Assembly (NCBI RefSeq): GCF_900113045.1
Contig: NZ_FONY01000001.1
Coordinates: forward strand, 1-64,000
Source: Thermoflexibacter ruber
GTDB lineage: Bacteria; Bacteroidota; Bacteroidia; Cytophagales; Thermoflexibacteraceae
Length of the DNA stretch: 64,000 nt
Direction: 5' to 3'
Shown: piece after piece, positions 1 to 9,889 of the stretch
Layout of the letters: the number at the start of each line of letters is the position of its first letter
Numbering within the stretch: the first letter of the stretch is position 1
The notes under the pieces: generated by a model
Told to the model about the DNA's origin: nothing
The model's database searches: none
What the model saw: only the letters and a program-made list of their open reading frames with translations
Translations under genes and position numbers: made by a program

Positions 1-247
1 GTGCCACACTCAACTTGCCTGTATAACCTTGATAATTATCTTGTAAATAGGCTTCCAAACCTACTTGCTCATATCGCTGCCGATAGTTCCTCACTGTTCC
101 TTCACTGATGCCTAAACTGGCACTAATCACCTCCATACTTTGACCCAAATGAAGCATTAAAAGCACAGTTATCTTCTTGTACGCTCTGGCATAGCGTTCA
201 TTGTGTTGTAACTCCCTTAGTAAATCATAGTCTGCTTGTGATAACAT
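1..247 (-). CDS. IS630-type transposase, N-terminal part (cut by window edge)
   Basis: The reading frame starts with ATG at 247 and runs leftwards off the window, giving 82 codons. The product begins MLSQADYDLLRELQ and contains a helix-turn-helix (VISASLGISEGTVRNYRQRY, about residues 39-58) followed by GLEAYLQDNYQGYTGKLS. This layout, an HTH that ends in a 'GLE.LL.DNY.G' linker, is typical of the N-terminal DNA-binding part of IS630/Tc1-mariner-like transposases. The DDE catalytic domain would lie outside the window. The gene is head-to-head with the Cas13b remnant that starts about 80 bp to the right, in the place where the missing N-terminal half of Cas13b should be. Family assignment comes from the HTH part only, so another HTH transposase family is possible. 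Confidence 0.72.
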   Translation of the reverse strand, partial: MLSQADYDLLRELQHNERYARAYKKITVLLMLHLGQSMEVISASLGISEGTVRNYRQRYEQVGLEAYLQDNYQGYTGKLSVA

Positions 248-326
248 TTTTACTAATTTGATTACCAAATATTGTACTTTTTTCGTAATTTTCCTAATCC
301 AAATTTCAAAACCTTTTACTTTTTAG
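1..326. mobile_element. Probable right end of an IS630-like insertion element
   Basis: This region holds the 5' part of a transposase gene plus about 80 bp of untranslated A+T-rich sequence. Cas13b-like reading starts immediately to the right of it. The exact element boundary cannot be set from this sequence. The last in-frame stop before the Cas13b-like frame is TAG at 324-326, and a 9-bp inverted repeat straddles this point. IS630 elements duplicate a TA dinucleotide on insertion and several TA steps occur here. The boundary at 326 is an inference. Confidence 0.4.
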
Positions 327-350
327 TATAAACCAATTATCACTAAAAAG
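319..350. repeat. 9-bp perfect inverted repeat at the IS/Cas13b junction
   Basis: CTTTTTAGT at 319-327 is the exact reverse complement of ACTAAAAAG at 342-350, with a 14-nt spacer. It sits at the junction between the transposase leader and the Cas13b-like frame. It could be part of an element end, a small terminator-like hairpin, or chance in A+T-rich DNA. Confidence 0.4.
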
Positions 351-2879
351 GACGCAAGTGGTCTGGCTACCAAAATAAAAAATAATGCACCTGATGCGAT
401 TATTAGTACGCACGAATTACCCGACTTATTTTTGTATCAATACCTATACAAGAAAGGACATATCAGCACCTCAGCAGAGGCTTTTATCAGTGATTACATT
501 ACTTTATATAAAAATTTTCTTACTAATTTGCCTATGCTTACGCCTCTTAATTTTGAACCATTGAGGAAAAAATACATCAAGAAAAAAGAGGAAAATATGA
601 GCCACCCCCCAGGCTATCCATATTCCAAAGAGGAATTTAAAGATTTAAAAGAGCGTCATGAAAAGTTACAAAAATTTTTAGATACCGATTACAAAGGCTT
701 GAAAGTTTGGCACTTGCCAGATGACATCAAAGAATATTTGATACAAGTAAGCACGCCAAGCTATAGGCAATTGGCTTTGATAAAAATAGATGAAATCAAA
801 GCACAAACCAAACAACTCATCAAAGATTGCAAGGCATTGGAAAAGAAAAAGCCTGAGGAGCGCACCCTAAGAGCGGGACACATTGCCCAAATTTTGGCAA
901 GGGACATGGTTTATCTGCGAAAACATCACCAACATATCAAAGATGGAAAAGTACACCATAGCAAACTCAATGATGAGGAGTACAACCGCTTGCAAAACCT
1001 GCTTGCCTACTTTCAAAAAGATGACATTCAGGCACACTTAGACCAATACAGGCTTTTAGAACTGCACCCTTTTCTCAAAGATGTAAAACTGGAAAATAGC
1101 AAAAACCTGTACGAATATTACAAAAAATACTTGGAGAAAAGGAAAGAGTATTTTATTGGTGTCTATGATAGCATAGACCTTTTTGCCCCTATTTTCAAAA
1201 AGGCAGAACAATACCTTAAAAAATTTCATGGAGTGAATAAAGATGAAAAAGACAAAAAAGTAAAAAAGTCTTTACTGGAATTAAAAAAAGCACTTTTTAA
1301 TTTTGATAGACAAGTCATTAAAATTTTTCTAAAAAACTATATCACAGATTGGAAAGGTATAAACTTGGGCAACTGTAAAAATGCAGAGGATTTTTGTTTT
1401 CATGTTTTTAGCATAGAAAAAGAATTTAAAGACAAAACATTCTTTAACATAGATGAACTTCAAAACAAGTTAGGGTATTTATTTGACTTCAAATATCAAG
1501 AAAATCAACCTGAAAAGTTAGATAAAAACTATGCTCAGATTCCTATTGCCTTGCCATCCAGCCTATTCAAAGATGCGATTATAGAAGGCATAGAAAAAGC
1601 AATGCAGAAAGAAGGCAAAAAACTCACCTTTGGCAAAGATGAAGAAGGAAATGAGAAAAGAACTGTAGTTTATGCACTTAGGGAATGGTTAGAAAATGAT
1701 ACACAGGTTTTCTATACTCACAATAGGCATTACAAAATGCCTGAAAAAAGCAAAGAAATATTTAGCAAAGAGCAAATCAAAAGAATTGAATGTCAAGTTA
1801 TTAGTTTAGAAAATCGTAAAGAATTGTATCACTATAAAGAACTTTCTCTTTACGAATGGATAGACAAACCAGAGAAATACGATAAACTAAAAGAAATTGC
1901 TCAAAAAGATGCTTTAAAGAAATTCCGCAGTTACCTTTTATCTACTGAAAAAGTCTTGCGCTTAGAACAGCACAAAGACAGAGTTTTGTGGCTTCTTGCC
2001 AAAGATTTATCTGAAAATCGTACACAAGGCACAAACTTAGATTTTAAAAACTTCAAACTAAAAGACTTAGAGAAGTTTTTAGATACGCCTATTAAAATGG
2101 AGGTAAAAGTGAATTATATAGTTGATAAAGAAGATATTGCAGTAAATAATGCCATTTCAGGAAAACCTTGTACTTCTGAAAAACAACTTATTGAAGTTGG
2201 TGCTGTTTCTGAAACACTAAAAATCAAGGACTACGGCGACCTTCGCCGCTTTGCCAAAGACCGCCGCTTGCCTAATCTTTTTCGCTATTTTTATGATGTA
2301 AAGAGCAAAGGAGAGGCTTTGTCAAAAACTGAATTAGAAAAGGCTATTACACTTTTAGAGGTTCGTAATCTTATTCAAAGAAATGAAGACGGAAGCAAAA
2401 TTTTCAAAGACAAGATTACTGTTTTAGAAAAAGCAATGGAGTTAGAGCAACTACTCCATGAAAAATATGGACAACCTGATACAGATTTTGAAAATACGCG
2501 CTTGGGAAAATATTGGAAACAAGAGCAACCTAAGGACTCTCATATTTCTCATAATACCTACATAAAATTCTTGCAAGACAAGACGTTAGGTATAGACCTC
2601 AATATCAACCCAATAGTAGGAATGGACGGCGCACAACATTTGAATAACGACAAGGAATTGGCAAAGTCAAAACGAACGCACCCTGAACAAACTTTGGAGG
2701 CTTGTTTGATTATCCTCCTCCGCAACAAACTCATTCACAACGAAGTCCCTTACACTACCTTCTTGCAAAGCAAAATGCAGGCAGACTTTACCCCTGAGCA
2801 GGTAGTACGCCAAATCATTGATGAGAGTATGCGTATCTATGACCAACTTATTGCAGAGGTAAAAAAACAAACCGCATAG
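327..2879 (+). pseudogene. cas13b: Cas13b (type VI-B CRISPR RNA-guided RNase), N-terminally truncated remnant
   Basis: The open frame runs from the TAG at 324-326 to a stop at 2877-2879. Its first possible start is TTG at 432 (815 aa); the first in-frame ATG is at 594. It matches Cas13b along its length: ISTHELPDL just before 432, an IAQILARDMVYLR segment near residue 155, NLYEYYKKYLEKRKEY near 220, LPSSLF.DAI near 376, KDRRLPNLF near 618, and a C-terminal HEPN motif R764-NKLI-H769 followed by NEVP (compare RNAFSHN.YP in known Cas13b). Full Cas13b proteins have about 1,100-1,200 residues and two HEPN domains, which together form the RNase site. Here roughly the first 400 residues, with HEPN1, are absent and a transposase lies in their place. 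No CRISPR array and no csx27 or csx28 follows. The retained frame is intact, so the break may be recent. Cas13b identity is strong; loss of function is inferred. Confidence 0.85.
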
Positions 2880-2898
2880 TTTTTACAAATTTTTTTGC

Positions 2899-2906
2899 TA
2901 ACTTTG
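2899..2906 (+). promoter_or_regulatory. Bacteroidota -7 element (TAACTTTG) before the GWxTD gene
   Basis: TAACTTTG matches the TAnnTTTG -7 consensus and lies 35 bp before the ATG at 2942, implying a leader of about 29 nt. No good -33 TTTG is seen at the right distance, so this is a partial match. It suggests that the gene has its own transcription start after the Cas13b remnant. Confidence 0.45.
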
Positions 2907-2941
2907 GCTGGCAAAGCATCAGCAACAAATCTTATTCAATC

Positions 2942-4150
2942 ATGAAGATACGTAAGCATTTCTACTTCCTTGTCTATTTCGCTCTTTCCCTTTTGGGCTA
3001 TGGTTGTGTCAGCACCTCTCCCACCGCTACCAACACTCCACAAGGCAGAATGGGCATCAACTGCAATGCTAAGGTAGTGAACAAAGGCACACTCTTAGAA
3101 ATCTTCTTGGAGTTGGACATAGAGCGGCTCTACCAAGCCGCTACCCTCCAAGGCATCAAGCTAAGCTACCTCATCAAACCTACTTTTGAGAGTTCACAAG
3201 TCTTAAAGTCAGATTCTATCCCCACTGACAATCAGTTCGTACAGAAAAGGGGCAATAGTTTTTACCTTAGCTTTGGCATCATCAAGCCCCAAGTCATGCC
3301 TTCGGTCATGATTCTGAGGGTACAAGATTTAGAAGCTAATCAACTCCTTATCAAGGAAATAGGTTTAGGTAAAGCTGACAATCCGCTGCCTTTCGTACTG
3401 AGCAAAACACAAGGGCAAGTGTTTGACAATTTCGTCAGCAACCAAGATACCCTACGTTTTGAAGGGGCGGACGTGCCTGTCTATGTCTATCGCATCAAGC
3501 AAAATTTCCTCCCTGCCCTCCCCCCTATGCAGCTCAACAACCTGAACGTAAACCCCAAGGTCAGTGTGGATTCTTTTTTTACTATTCCTACCAACGAAAA
3601 TTTCGTACTGAAAAGCAAGGGCTTGTACTTTGCCCAAGCAGATACCACCAGCAACAAAGGGCTGGGATTCAACGTCATGGATGCCTCCTACCCCAAGTTT
3701 ACCAAAATAGAAGACCTCATCGCCTCTTTGGTCTATATTTCTACCCAAGAGGAAATCAATCAACTCAACCGCACCACTAACAAGAAAAGTGCCTTAGACC
3801 AGTACTGGCTCCAACTCGGTGGAAACGAAGAGAATGCCAAACGCATGATACGGCTTTATTATCAGCGTGTAGAATACGCCAACCGCGCCTTTACTACTTA
3901 CAAAGAGGGTTGGAAAACTGATATGGGCATGATTTACATAGCCTTCGGGGCGCCGCAAATCACCACCAAAGGCAACCAACAACTTTGGACGTACCAACTC
4001 AACAATGGCAATGTCAAAGTTACCTTTGCCTTCGTACAAAAGTCCAATCAGTTCAGCGAGAAGCATTACGAACTTATCCGCAAGTCAGAGTACGGAGCGA
4101 TTTGGTACGAAACCATTGAAAAATGGAGGCTGGGTCTGGTAGCAAACTAA
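2942..4150 (+). CDS. GWxTD domain lipoprotein
   Basis: The 402-aa product opens with a lipoprotein signal (hydrophobic stretch, then LLGYGC with the lipidated Cys at 22), so it should be anchored in an envelope membrane facing the periplasm. The defining motif is G323-W-K-T-D327 followed by MGMIYIAFGAP, the hallmark of the GWxTD domain, which is found mainly in Bacteroidota and some other bacteria and has no settled biochemical function. The N-terminal 200 residues look like a beta-rich domain. The stop at 4150 is 11 bp before the likely start of the ABC ATPase gene, so the two are probably co-transcribed. The family call is firm; the role is unknown. Confidence 0.85.
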   Translation: MKIRKHFYFLVYFALSLLGYGCVSTSPTATNTPQGRMGINCNAKVVNKGTLLEIFLELDIERLYQAATLQGIKLSYLIKPTFESSQVLKSDSIPTDNQFVQKRGNSFYLSFGIIKPQVMPSVMILRVQDLEANQLLIKEIGLGKADNPLPFVLSKTQGQVFDNFVSNQDTLRFEGADVPVYVYRIKQNFLPALPPMQLNNLNVNPKVSVDSFFTIPTNENFVLKSKGLYFAQADTTSNKGLGFNVMDASYPKFTKIEDLIASLVYISTQEEINQLNRTTNKKSALDQYWLQLGGNEENAKRMIRLYYQRVEYANRAFTTYKEGWKTDMGMIYIAFGAPQITTKGNQQLWTYQLNNGNVKVTFAFVQKSNQFSEKHYELIRKSEYGAIWYETIEKWRLGLVAN

Positions 4151-4161
4151 ATACATTACTC

Positions 4162-4947
4162 ATGCACTTACTCCATACTTCGGGCTTGTCGGTAGGTTAT
4201 CGTACAAAAAAGCAAGAAAAAATCCTGCTTGATGACCTGCATTTGCACTTGGAGCAAGGCAAGCTCACAGCCCTGCTTGGCATCAACGGCACGGGAAAGT
4301 CCACCTTGCTGCGTACCTTAGCGGGTCTTCAGCCTTCCCTTAGTGGGCAAGTGTGCTTAGAAGGGAAAGACCTCGCCAAAATACCCCGAAGTGAAGTAGC
4401 ACAAAAAATTAGCCTCGTGCTAACTGATAAGCCTGAAATCAACCTGATGAAAGTCAAAGATTTAGTGAGTCTTGGTCGCTACCCTTACTTAGGCTGGGCG
4501 GGGAAACTGACCACTTTTGACAAGGAAAAAATAGACCAAGCTATGCAAATTACTCAAATTACCACTTGGGCGGAGCAGAAAGTCTATCAACTCAGCGATG
4601 GACAGCAACAAAAAGTATGGATAGCCAGAGCCTTAGCTCAGAATACCCCCTTGCTCTTTTTAGATGAGCCTACCGCCCATTTAGATGTTATCAATCGCTT
4701 AGAAATTTTGTTGCTATTAAAAAAAATCGCAGAACAGCAGCAGAAAGCTATACTTATTGCTACTCACGACCTTTCCGAAGTATTGCAAGTTGCTCATGAG
4801 ATTTGGCTCATCAACAAAGAAAAAAAACTGATTTCCGCCAACGCACTAAGCCTCATCGAGGATAATCACATAGAAAAAAACTTTACCAATGCAAGCATTT
4901 ATTTTGATAGGGAAAACAAAAGATTTAAGTTAAAGACTGATGCTTAA
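4162..4947 (+). CDS. ABC transporter ATP-binding protein, FecE/BtuD-like
   Basis: This is a 261-aa ATPase of the iron-siderophore/heme/cobalamin importer type. Visible parts are Walker A GINGTGKST (from residue 40), the signature LSDGQQQ (from 144), Walker B LLFLDEP with D168 and E169, the D-loop AHLD, and a switch His in ATHD. The signature is LSDGQ rather than LSGGQ, a variant common in this subfamily. The frame is open back to 4123, but ATG 4162 is preferred because the earlier start would lie inside the preceding gene. No permease or binding-protein gene is adjacent, so the partner must be encoded elsewhere. The substrate cannot be decided from the sequence. It ends 13 bp before a convergent gene. 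Confidence 0.85.
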   Translation: MHLLHTSGLSVGYRTKKQEKILLDDLHLHLEQGKLTALLGINGTGKSTLLRTLAGLQPSLSGQVCLEGKDLAKIPRSEVAQKISLVLTDKPEINLMKVKDLVSLGRYPYLGWAGKLTTFDKEKIDQAMQITQITTWAEQKVYQLSDGQQQKVWIARALAQNTPLLFLDEPTAHLDVINRLEILLLLKKIAEQQQKAILIATHDLSEVLQVAHEIWLINKEKKLISANALSLIEDNHIEKNFTNASIYFDRENKRFKLKTDA

Positions 4948-4960
4948 TTACATCAGCTAC

Positions 4961-6250
4961 TCATCGTATCAGTTTGAGATTGACTAACTCTACCCCTAAG
5001 TGGCTCTTTTTCGTAATTACTACTTCATACTTGCCCACTTTTAATCTATCCCCTACGTTAGGTAATTTCCCTAACTTATACAAAATCAGACCTGATACCG
5101 TATCATAATGCTTATTTTCAGGAAGTGGCTGGGGAAGTAACCTATTTACATCTACAATGGAGGCTACGGCATTTACCGTAAATTCTTTGTCATTGACCTT
5201 ATCAATAATGATTACCTTCTCCTCATCATACTCATCGTAAATTTCTCCAAAAACCTCCTCGATAATATCTTCCAGAGAAATCAGCCCCACAGTCCTCCCA
5301 AACTCGTCTGTAACAATCGCCAGATGGATTTTCTTTTTTTGAAACTCTCTGATTAAATCTTTAATCCGCTTAGACTCTGGTACATAATAAACGGGTCGCA
5401 TGATATTTTCCAAGTTCAAATCTTGCTGGCTATTAGCAAACGCCAACAGGTCTTTGGAATAGACAATACCTATGATTTTGTCTATGCTATCTCTGTATAC
5501 GGGCATTCTGGAGTAGCCTTCTTCAATCACTGTTTCAAGCACTTTTTCTTTTTCCCAGTTGATGTCTATGCCTGAAATTTTCAGTCGGGGAATCATTACT
5601 TGCTTAGCAAATCGGTTATCAAACTCAAATACCTTCTCTATTAAGTGCTGTTCGTTGGTATTGATAGTTCCGCTTCGCACACTCTCCGCAATCACGATTC
5701 TCAGTTCTTCCTCTGTATGCGCGGCATCATTGCCCGCCAAAGGCTTAATTCCAAACATCCTAATCACAAGGTTGGCTACTCCATTGAGTAAAAAGATAAC
5801 AGGATAGAAAATTGTATAAAAAGCACGTAGAGGCAGTGCCACAAAGAGCGTAGTTGCCAAAGGATAGCGAATAGAAATAGACTTAGGGGCAAGTACCCCA
5901 AAAACCACTAACAAAAAAGTCATAATCACAAAAGAAATCTCGACAGCGTGTCCTGTAATCTCGGCAGGGGGGTCGTACTCCAGCCATTCACAAATCTGCA
6001 AAATGACTTCCAAGGTAACTATATCGCCAATATAGCCAATCGCAATCATCACCATAGTAATCGCCAAGCGAGTAGCCGCCAAGTAAGCATCTAATCGTTG
6101 GAGAATATGTCGGCAAGTTTGCTTAATGATACCTTCGGACAATTTGAGTTCTAACTGGGAGGAGCGTAGCTTGACTATGGCAAACTCCGCCGCCACAAAA
6201 AACCCATTAAGGATTACTAAAAAAATAGTTAGTAAAATATCACCTGCCAT
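4961..6250 (-). CDS. Hemolysin-family / CNNM-CorC type membrane protein (DUF21-CBS-CorC_HlyC)
   Basis: The 429-aa product has three parts. A DUF21 membrane domain (about residues 1-190, several hydrophobic segments, start GDILLTIFLVILNGFFVAAEFA) is followed by a CBS-domain pair (about 210-335, with IPRLKISGI and RMPVYRDSIDKIIGIV) and a CorC_HlyC C-terminal domain (about 345-429). Proteins of this family are linked to divalent cation (Mg2+/Co2+) efflux or homeostasis. The name hemolysin is historical. GldE of gliding Bacteroidota belongs to the same superfamily and cannot be excluded, but no gld genes are nearby. Length and start fit the family. It is divergent from infB across a 260-bp gap. 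Confidence 0.85.
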   Translation of the reverse strand: MAGDILLTIFLVILNGFFVAAEFAIVKLRSSQLELKLSEGIIKQTCRHILQRLDAYLAATRLAITMVMIAIGYIGDIVTLEVILQICEWLEYDPPAEITGHAVEISFVIMTFLLVVFGVLAPKSISIRYPLATTLFVALPLRAFYTIFYPVIFLLNGVANLVIRMFGIKPLAGNDAAHTEEELRIVIAESVRSGTINTNEQHLIEKVFEFDNRFAKQVMIPRLKISGIDINWEKEKVLETVIEEGYSRMPVYRDSIDKIIGIVYSKDLLAFANSQQDLNLENIMRPVYYVPESKRIKDLIREFQKKKIHLAIVTDEFGRTVGLISLEDIIEEVFGEIYDEYDEEKVIIIDKVNDKEFTVNAVASIVDVNRLLPQPLPENKHYDTVSGLILYKLGKLPNVGDRLKVGKYEVVITKKSHLGVELVNLKLIR

Positions 6251-6421
6251 ATTGGTATATGCTAAAAAAAGGTTGATTGAAAATGCAAATTACAGGTATC
6301 CACAGTAGCACCTAATACCCTAAACAATAGTCGTAAAAAATTGTCTAATTAGCAAGTAAAGCACAGGGTTTTCTACAAACAAGGTTAATTTCCTTGAAAA
6401 TGAAACTTTAATGCAATAATA

Positions 6422-6453
6422 TTTGTCGATTTAACAAAATATAGCTAATTTTG
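6422..6453 (+). promoter_or_regulatory. Bacteroidota-type promoter of infB
   Basis: TTTG at 6422-6425 and TAATTTTG at 6446-6453 are separated by 20 bp, an exact fit to TTTG-N19-21-TAnnTTTG. Transcription would start near 6460, giving a leader of about 50 nt before the GTG at 6511. Confidence 0.7.
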
Positions 6454-6510
6454 TATTTTGTTTAGCAAACCTAATTTTTAAGCAACGTTTTTAACCCAAA
6501 AAATTATAGA

Positions 6511-9500
6511 GTGGAAGAGAAAGTCAAAAGACTAAGCCAAGCGGCTAAAGAACTTAATGTGTCGGTAGATACCATTGTGAAACACCTCTCCAGTAAGTAC
6601 CAACTGAAAGTAGAGAGTAATCCCAATGCCAAGATTACTATCGAGCAGTTTAACTTATTGTCTAAGGACTTTGAGTCATCTATCATTACCAAAAAAGAAG
6701 CCCGTAATCTTAATATTGGCAAGAGTCAAAGTGAAAATATTATTATCAAATCTACTCCCTCTATAGAAAAGAAAAAAGAAGAAGAAGAAAAAGAAATCTT
6801 TATCAAGAATGCCTTTTTCATCGACTCTAATAAAGATAAAAATCCTTTCTCTCAGAAAAAAAACGAGGAGAAGCCTAAGCCAGAGCCAGAAGTTATCAAA
6901 GCCAAACTTCCGGGGCTAAAAGTCCTTGACAAAATAGACCTGAATAGCAAAAAACAACCTATCAAAAACGAAGAGAAAATCGCTCCTATCGTAAACAAGC
7001 CTGTAGAAAACACAGTAATTGAAGCTAAGGAAGTAGAAAGCAAACAAACGGAGCAGAAAGTTGTTCAGGAAAAAACTGTCAAAACCGAAGAGGTCAATGT
7101 AGAGGGGAAAAACCTACAATCAGAAACTTCTCCACTAATCAGTGAGCAAAAAGTAAACCCACAAGAAATTCAAACTCCTATGCAGGAGGTTATAAAAACT
7201 AAAACAGATACAACTGCTGAACATACCCAACATTTAGATTTAAAAATAACCAAAGAACAACAGCAAACTTTGCTTGAAAAAGACATTGAAGTAGAGCAAA
7301 ACTTACCAATAGTTCAGCACTCCTCCAACGATGAGATGTTACAAAAAACAGCTCCAGTTTTAGAGGAAGATACGGAGTACACAGATACTACACACATGGA
7401 AAAAAATCTCGTCGTAGAAAACGACCTCAGAAAAACAACTACGGTTTCCGATATCCTTAAATCGGCAAAACTCAACAAGAAAAAAGGACAAGAGCCTATT
7501 GATGAAGATGCTCCCGTTACAGAGGAGAAAAACGAACTTATTGAGGCAAAAGCAGATGCTTTGCCCGGTCTTAAAATCTTGGGCAAAATAGAACTCCCGG
7601 ACCCAAGGATGAAGAAAAAACCTAAACCTGTTGCCTCCTCAGACGACCATCTCAGCAAAGAAAAGCGCAAACGCAAACGCAAACGCAAAGAGCGTGATAA
7701 AGGAGTGGAAGTTAAAGCACTTACCCCTGATAATCAGGTGAAAAAAGAGGATGTCAAAAAAGAAAATACCAATAATAACAGAAATAATAATAATAATAAC
7801 AATAATAAAAACAGCAGTAACAACAACAACCAAGCAAAAACAAACAGGCATAATAATAATAATAATAGCGGTAATAATAACAACAACCGTAATAAGGTTG
7901 TAAGGGAGGAGATTTCTGAAAAAGAAATCCAAGAAAAGATAAAAAATACCCTTGCTCTGCTCAATACCTCTACCAAAGGCAGTAAGCAAGCGGTAGGGCG
8001 TAAGCAAAAGAAAGAAAAACTACGTAGCAATTTTGCACGTAACCAAGAGCTATTACAGCAAGAAAAAGATAAAAAAGTCCTCCAAGTTACAGAATTTATC
8101 TCAGCTAACGATTTAGCTACCCTTTTAGGGGTTTCTGTTAATGAGGTCATCTCCAAATGCTTGTCTTTTGGAATGTTTATCGCAATCAACCAAAGATTAG
8201 ATGCAGAAGCCATTACCTTTATCGCTGACGAGTTTGGCTATGAAGTAGAATTCATCTCAGCTGAGGAGGAAACCTCTATACAGTTAGAGCAAGAAGATAA
8301 AGAGGAGGATTTAGTCTCTCGCGCACCTATCGTTACTATCATGGGACACGTTGACCATGGTAAGACCTCTCTCTTGGACTATATTCGTAAGACCAATGTT
8401 ACCCAAGGCGAAGCAGGAGGAATTACACAGCACATCGGTGCTTATGATGTAGTAACAAGCAGCGGTAAAAGAATCACTTTCTTAGACACCCCCGGACACG
8501 AAGCCTTTACTGCGATGCGTGCGCGTGGGGCAAAAGTTACAGACATTGCCGTCATCGTGATAGCAGCAGACGATAGCGTCATGCCCCAAACAGTAGAAGC
8601 CATCAATCACGCTCAGGTAGCAGGTGTCCCTATGGTGTTTGCTATCAATAAGATAGATAAGCCAGATGCCAACCCTAACAAAATCAAAGAAGCCTTAGCA
8701 AATATGAATATCTTAGTAGAGGACTGGGGCGGCAAATATCAGTGCCAAGAACTCTCTGCTAAAAAAGGCATCGGTGTAGAAGACCTATTGGAAAAAATAC
8801 TTTTAGAGGCAGAGTTTTTAGACTTAAAAGCCAATCCTAAGAAAAATGCTACAGGTACAGTCATAGAAGCCTCTTTGGACAAAGGCAAAGGATACTTAGC
8901 CACAGTGCTTGTGCAGTCAGGTACGCTAAAAATCGGCGATATGGTATTGGCTGGTTCGCATTATGGAAAAGTGAAAGCAATGTTGGACTATCGCGGCAAC
9001 AAACTCACCAAAGCCGGACCTTCTATGCCTGTTCAGATTCTTGGTTTGAATGGGGCACCGCAAGCAGGTGATAAATTTAATGTTACCACAGAACGAGAAG
9101 CCAAAGAAATAGCTACTCGCAGAGAACAACTCTTACGAGAGCAAGGTATTAGAGCTATCAAGCGTACTACCCTCAACGAGTTAGGTAGAAGAATTGCGCT
9201 TGGCTTTAAACAACTCAATATCATCGTTAAAGCAGACGTAGATGGCTCAGTAGAAGCTCTCTCTGATTCCTTACTCAAACTTTCTAAGGAAGAAGTAGAG
9301 GTACGCATCATACACAAAGGCGTAGGGCAAATCTCAGAAGCCGATGTAACTCTGGCAACTACGGCTGATGCCATCATTATTGGTTTCCAAGTAAGACCCT
9401 CTGCCAATGCTCGTAAATTGGCAGACAAAGAAAGCGTCGAAATTCGATTATACTCTATCATTTACGATGCTATCAATGATGTCAAAGATGCCTTAGAAGG

Positions 9501-9837
9501 TATGCTTGCGCCTACTATTGAGGAGGTCATACTTGGTAATGCAGAAGTAAGAGAGGTCTTTAAAATCAGCAAGGTAGGCACAGTAGCTGGCTGTTACATT
9601 ACTGAAGGAGTTATCAAACGAAACTCAAAAGTACGACTAATTAGAGACGGAATAGTGATTTATGGAGGTGGAGAAAGCAATAATGGCGAAATAAGTGCCT
9701 TAAAACGATTTAAAGATGATGTAAGCGAAGTAAAAACAGGCTTTGAGTGCGGTATTAGCTTAAAAAATTTCAATAATATTCAAATAGGTGATATTATTGA
9801 AGCCTATGAGCAAAAAGAAGTCAAGAGGAAATTATAG
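6511..9837 (+). CDS. infB: Translation initiation factor IF-2
   Basis: This 1,108-aa protein is the GTPase that delivers initiator tRNA to the ribosome. The start is GTG at 6511, giving [20 protein letters not shown], an IF2-N motif; a second IF2-N-like segment lies at about 530-585. The G domain starts with GHVDHGKT at 612-619 and has NKID at 713-716, followed by the usual domains II-IV. The 600-residue N-terminal extension is long, charged and low in complexity. It contains KLPGLKVL and ALPGLKIL repeats, a KRKRKR run encoded by four exact CGCAAA hexamers (7666-7689), and an Asn-rich stretch at residues 420-462. It stands alone here, with no nusA or rimP next to it. A convergent terminator follows. 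Confidence 0.97.
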   Translation: MEEKVKRLSQAAKELNVSVDTIVKHLSSKYQLKVESNPNAKITIEQFNLLSKDFESSIITKKEARNLNIGKSQSENIIIKSTPSIEKKKEEEEKEIFIKNAFFIDSNKDKNPFSQKKNEEKPKPEPEVIKAKLPGLKVLDKIDLNSKKQPIKNEEKIAPIVNKPVENTVIEAKEVESKQTEQKVVQEKTVKTEEVNVEGKNLQSETSPLISEQKVNPQEIQTPMQEVIKTKTDTTAEHTQHLDLKITKEQQQTLLEKDIEVEQNLPIVQHSSNDEMLQKTAPVLEEDTEYTDTTHMEKNLVVENDLRKTTTVSDILKSAKLNKKKGQEPIDEDAPVTEEKNELIEAKADALPGLKILGKIELPDPRMKKKPKPVASSDDHLSKEKRKRKRKRKERDKGVEVKALTPDNQVKKEDVKKENTNNNRNNNNNNNNKNSSNNNNQAKTNRHNNNNNSGNNNNNRNKVVREEISEKEIQEKIKNTLALLNTSTKGSKQAVGRKQKKEKLRSNFARNQELLQQEKDKKVLQVTEFISANDLATLLGVSVNEVISKCLSFGMFIAINQRLDAEAITFIADEFGYEVEFISAEEETSIQLEQEDKEEDLVSRAPIVTIMGHVDHGKTSLLDYIRKTNVTQGEAGGITQHIGAYDVVTSSGKRITFLDTPGHEAFTAMRARGAKVTDIAVIVIAADDSVMPQTVEAINHAQVAGVPMVFAINKIDKPDANPNKIKEALANMNILVEDWGGKYQCQELSAKKGIGVEDLLEKILLEAEFLDLKANPKKNATGTVIEASLDKGKGYLATVLVQSGTLKIGDMVLAGSHYGKVKAMLDYRGNKLTKAGPSMPVQILGLNGAPQAGDKFNVTTEREAKEIATRREQLLREQGIRAIKRTTLNELGRRIALGFKQLNIIVKADVDGSVEALSDSLLKLSKEEVEVRIIHKGVGQISEADVTLATTADAIIIGFQVRPSANARKLADKESVEIRLYSIIYDAINDVKDALEGMLAPTIEEVILGNAEVREVFKISKVGTVAGCYITEGVIKRNSKVRLIRDGIVIYGGGESNNGEISALKRFKDDVSEVKTGFECGISLKNFNNIQIGDIIEAYEQKEVKRKL
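7666..7896 (+). repeat. Microsatellite-like tracts inside infB (CGCAAA)4 and (AAT/AAC)n
   Basis: Four exact tandem copies of CGCAAA occupy 7666-7689 and encode Lys-Arg repeats. From about 7768 to 7896 the reading frame is dominated by AAT and AAC codons, encoding an Asn-rich linker interrupted by a few R, K, S, H, Q and G residues. Such tracts are prone to slippage. They lie in the variable linker of IF-2 before the G domain. Confidence 0.85.
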
Positions 9838-9846
9838 TAGATATAT

Positions 9847-9877
9847 ACTTTGGTAAAGTTTGAAACTTTGCCAAAGT
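9847..9877. terminator. Bidirectional terminator between infB and the UMF1 transporter gene
   Basis: ACTTTGGTAAAGTTT (9847-9861) pairs with AAACTTTGCCAAAGT (9863-9877) along 15 positions, with one G-T wobble. A T-rich run follows on the + strand and A-rich DNA lies on the other side. It sits in the 52-bp gap between two convergent genes. Confidence 0.75.
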
Positions 9878-9889
9878 TTTATTTTTCAA

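Noticed and set aside
900-960. An R-x4-H pattern (RKHHQH) in the N-terminal part of the Cas13b remnant that could be taken for HEPN1
   Set aside because: It lies in the segment that aligns with the middle of Cas13b (IAQILARDMVYLR), not with the N-terminal HEPN, and lacks the usual RN..SH context. It is a chance match in a His-rich stretch.
2880-2941. Possible CRISPR array directly after cas13b
   Set aside because: Only 62 bp separate the Cas13b stop from the next gene and there is no repeat of any kind. No array-like spacing of repeats was seen anywhere in the window.
7314-8213. Several open frames on the minus strand opposite infB, including runs of Leu or Ile
   Set aside because: They are the reverse reading of the Lys/Arg and Asn-rich codons of infB and have no independent coding signs.
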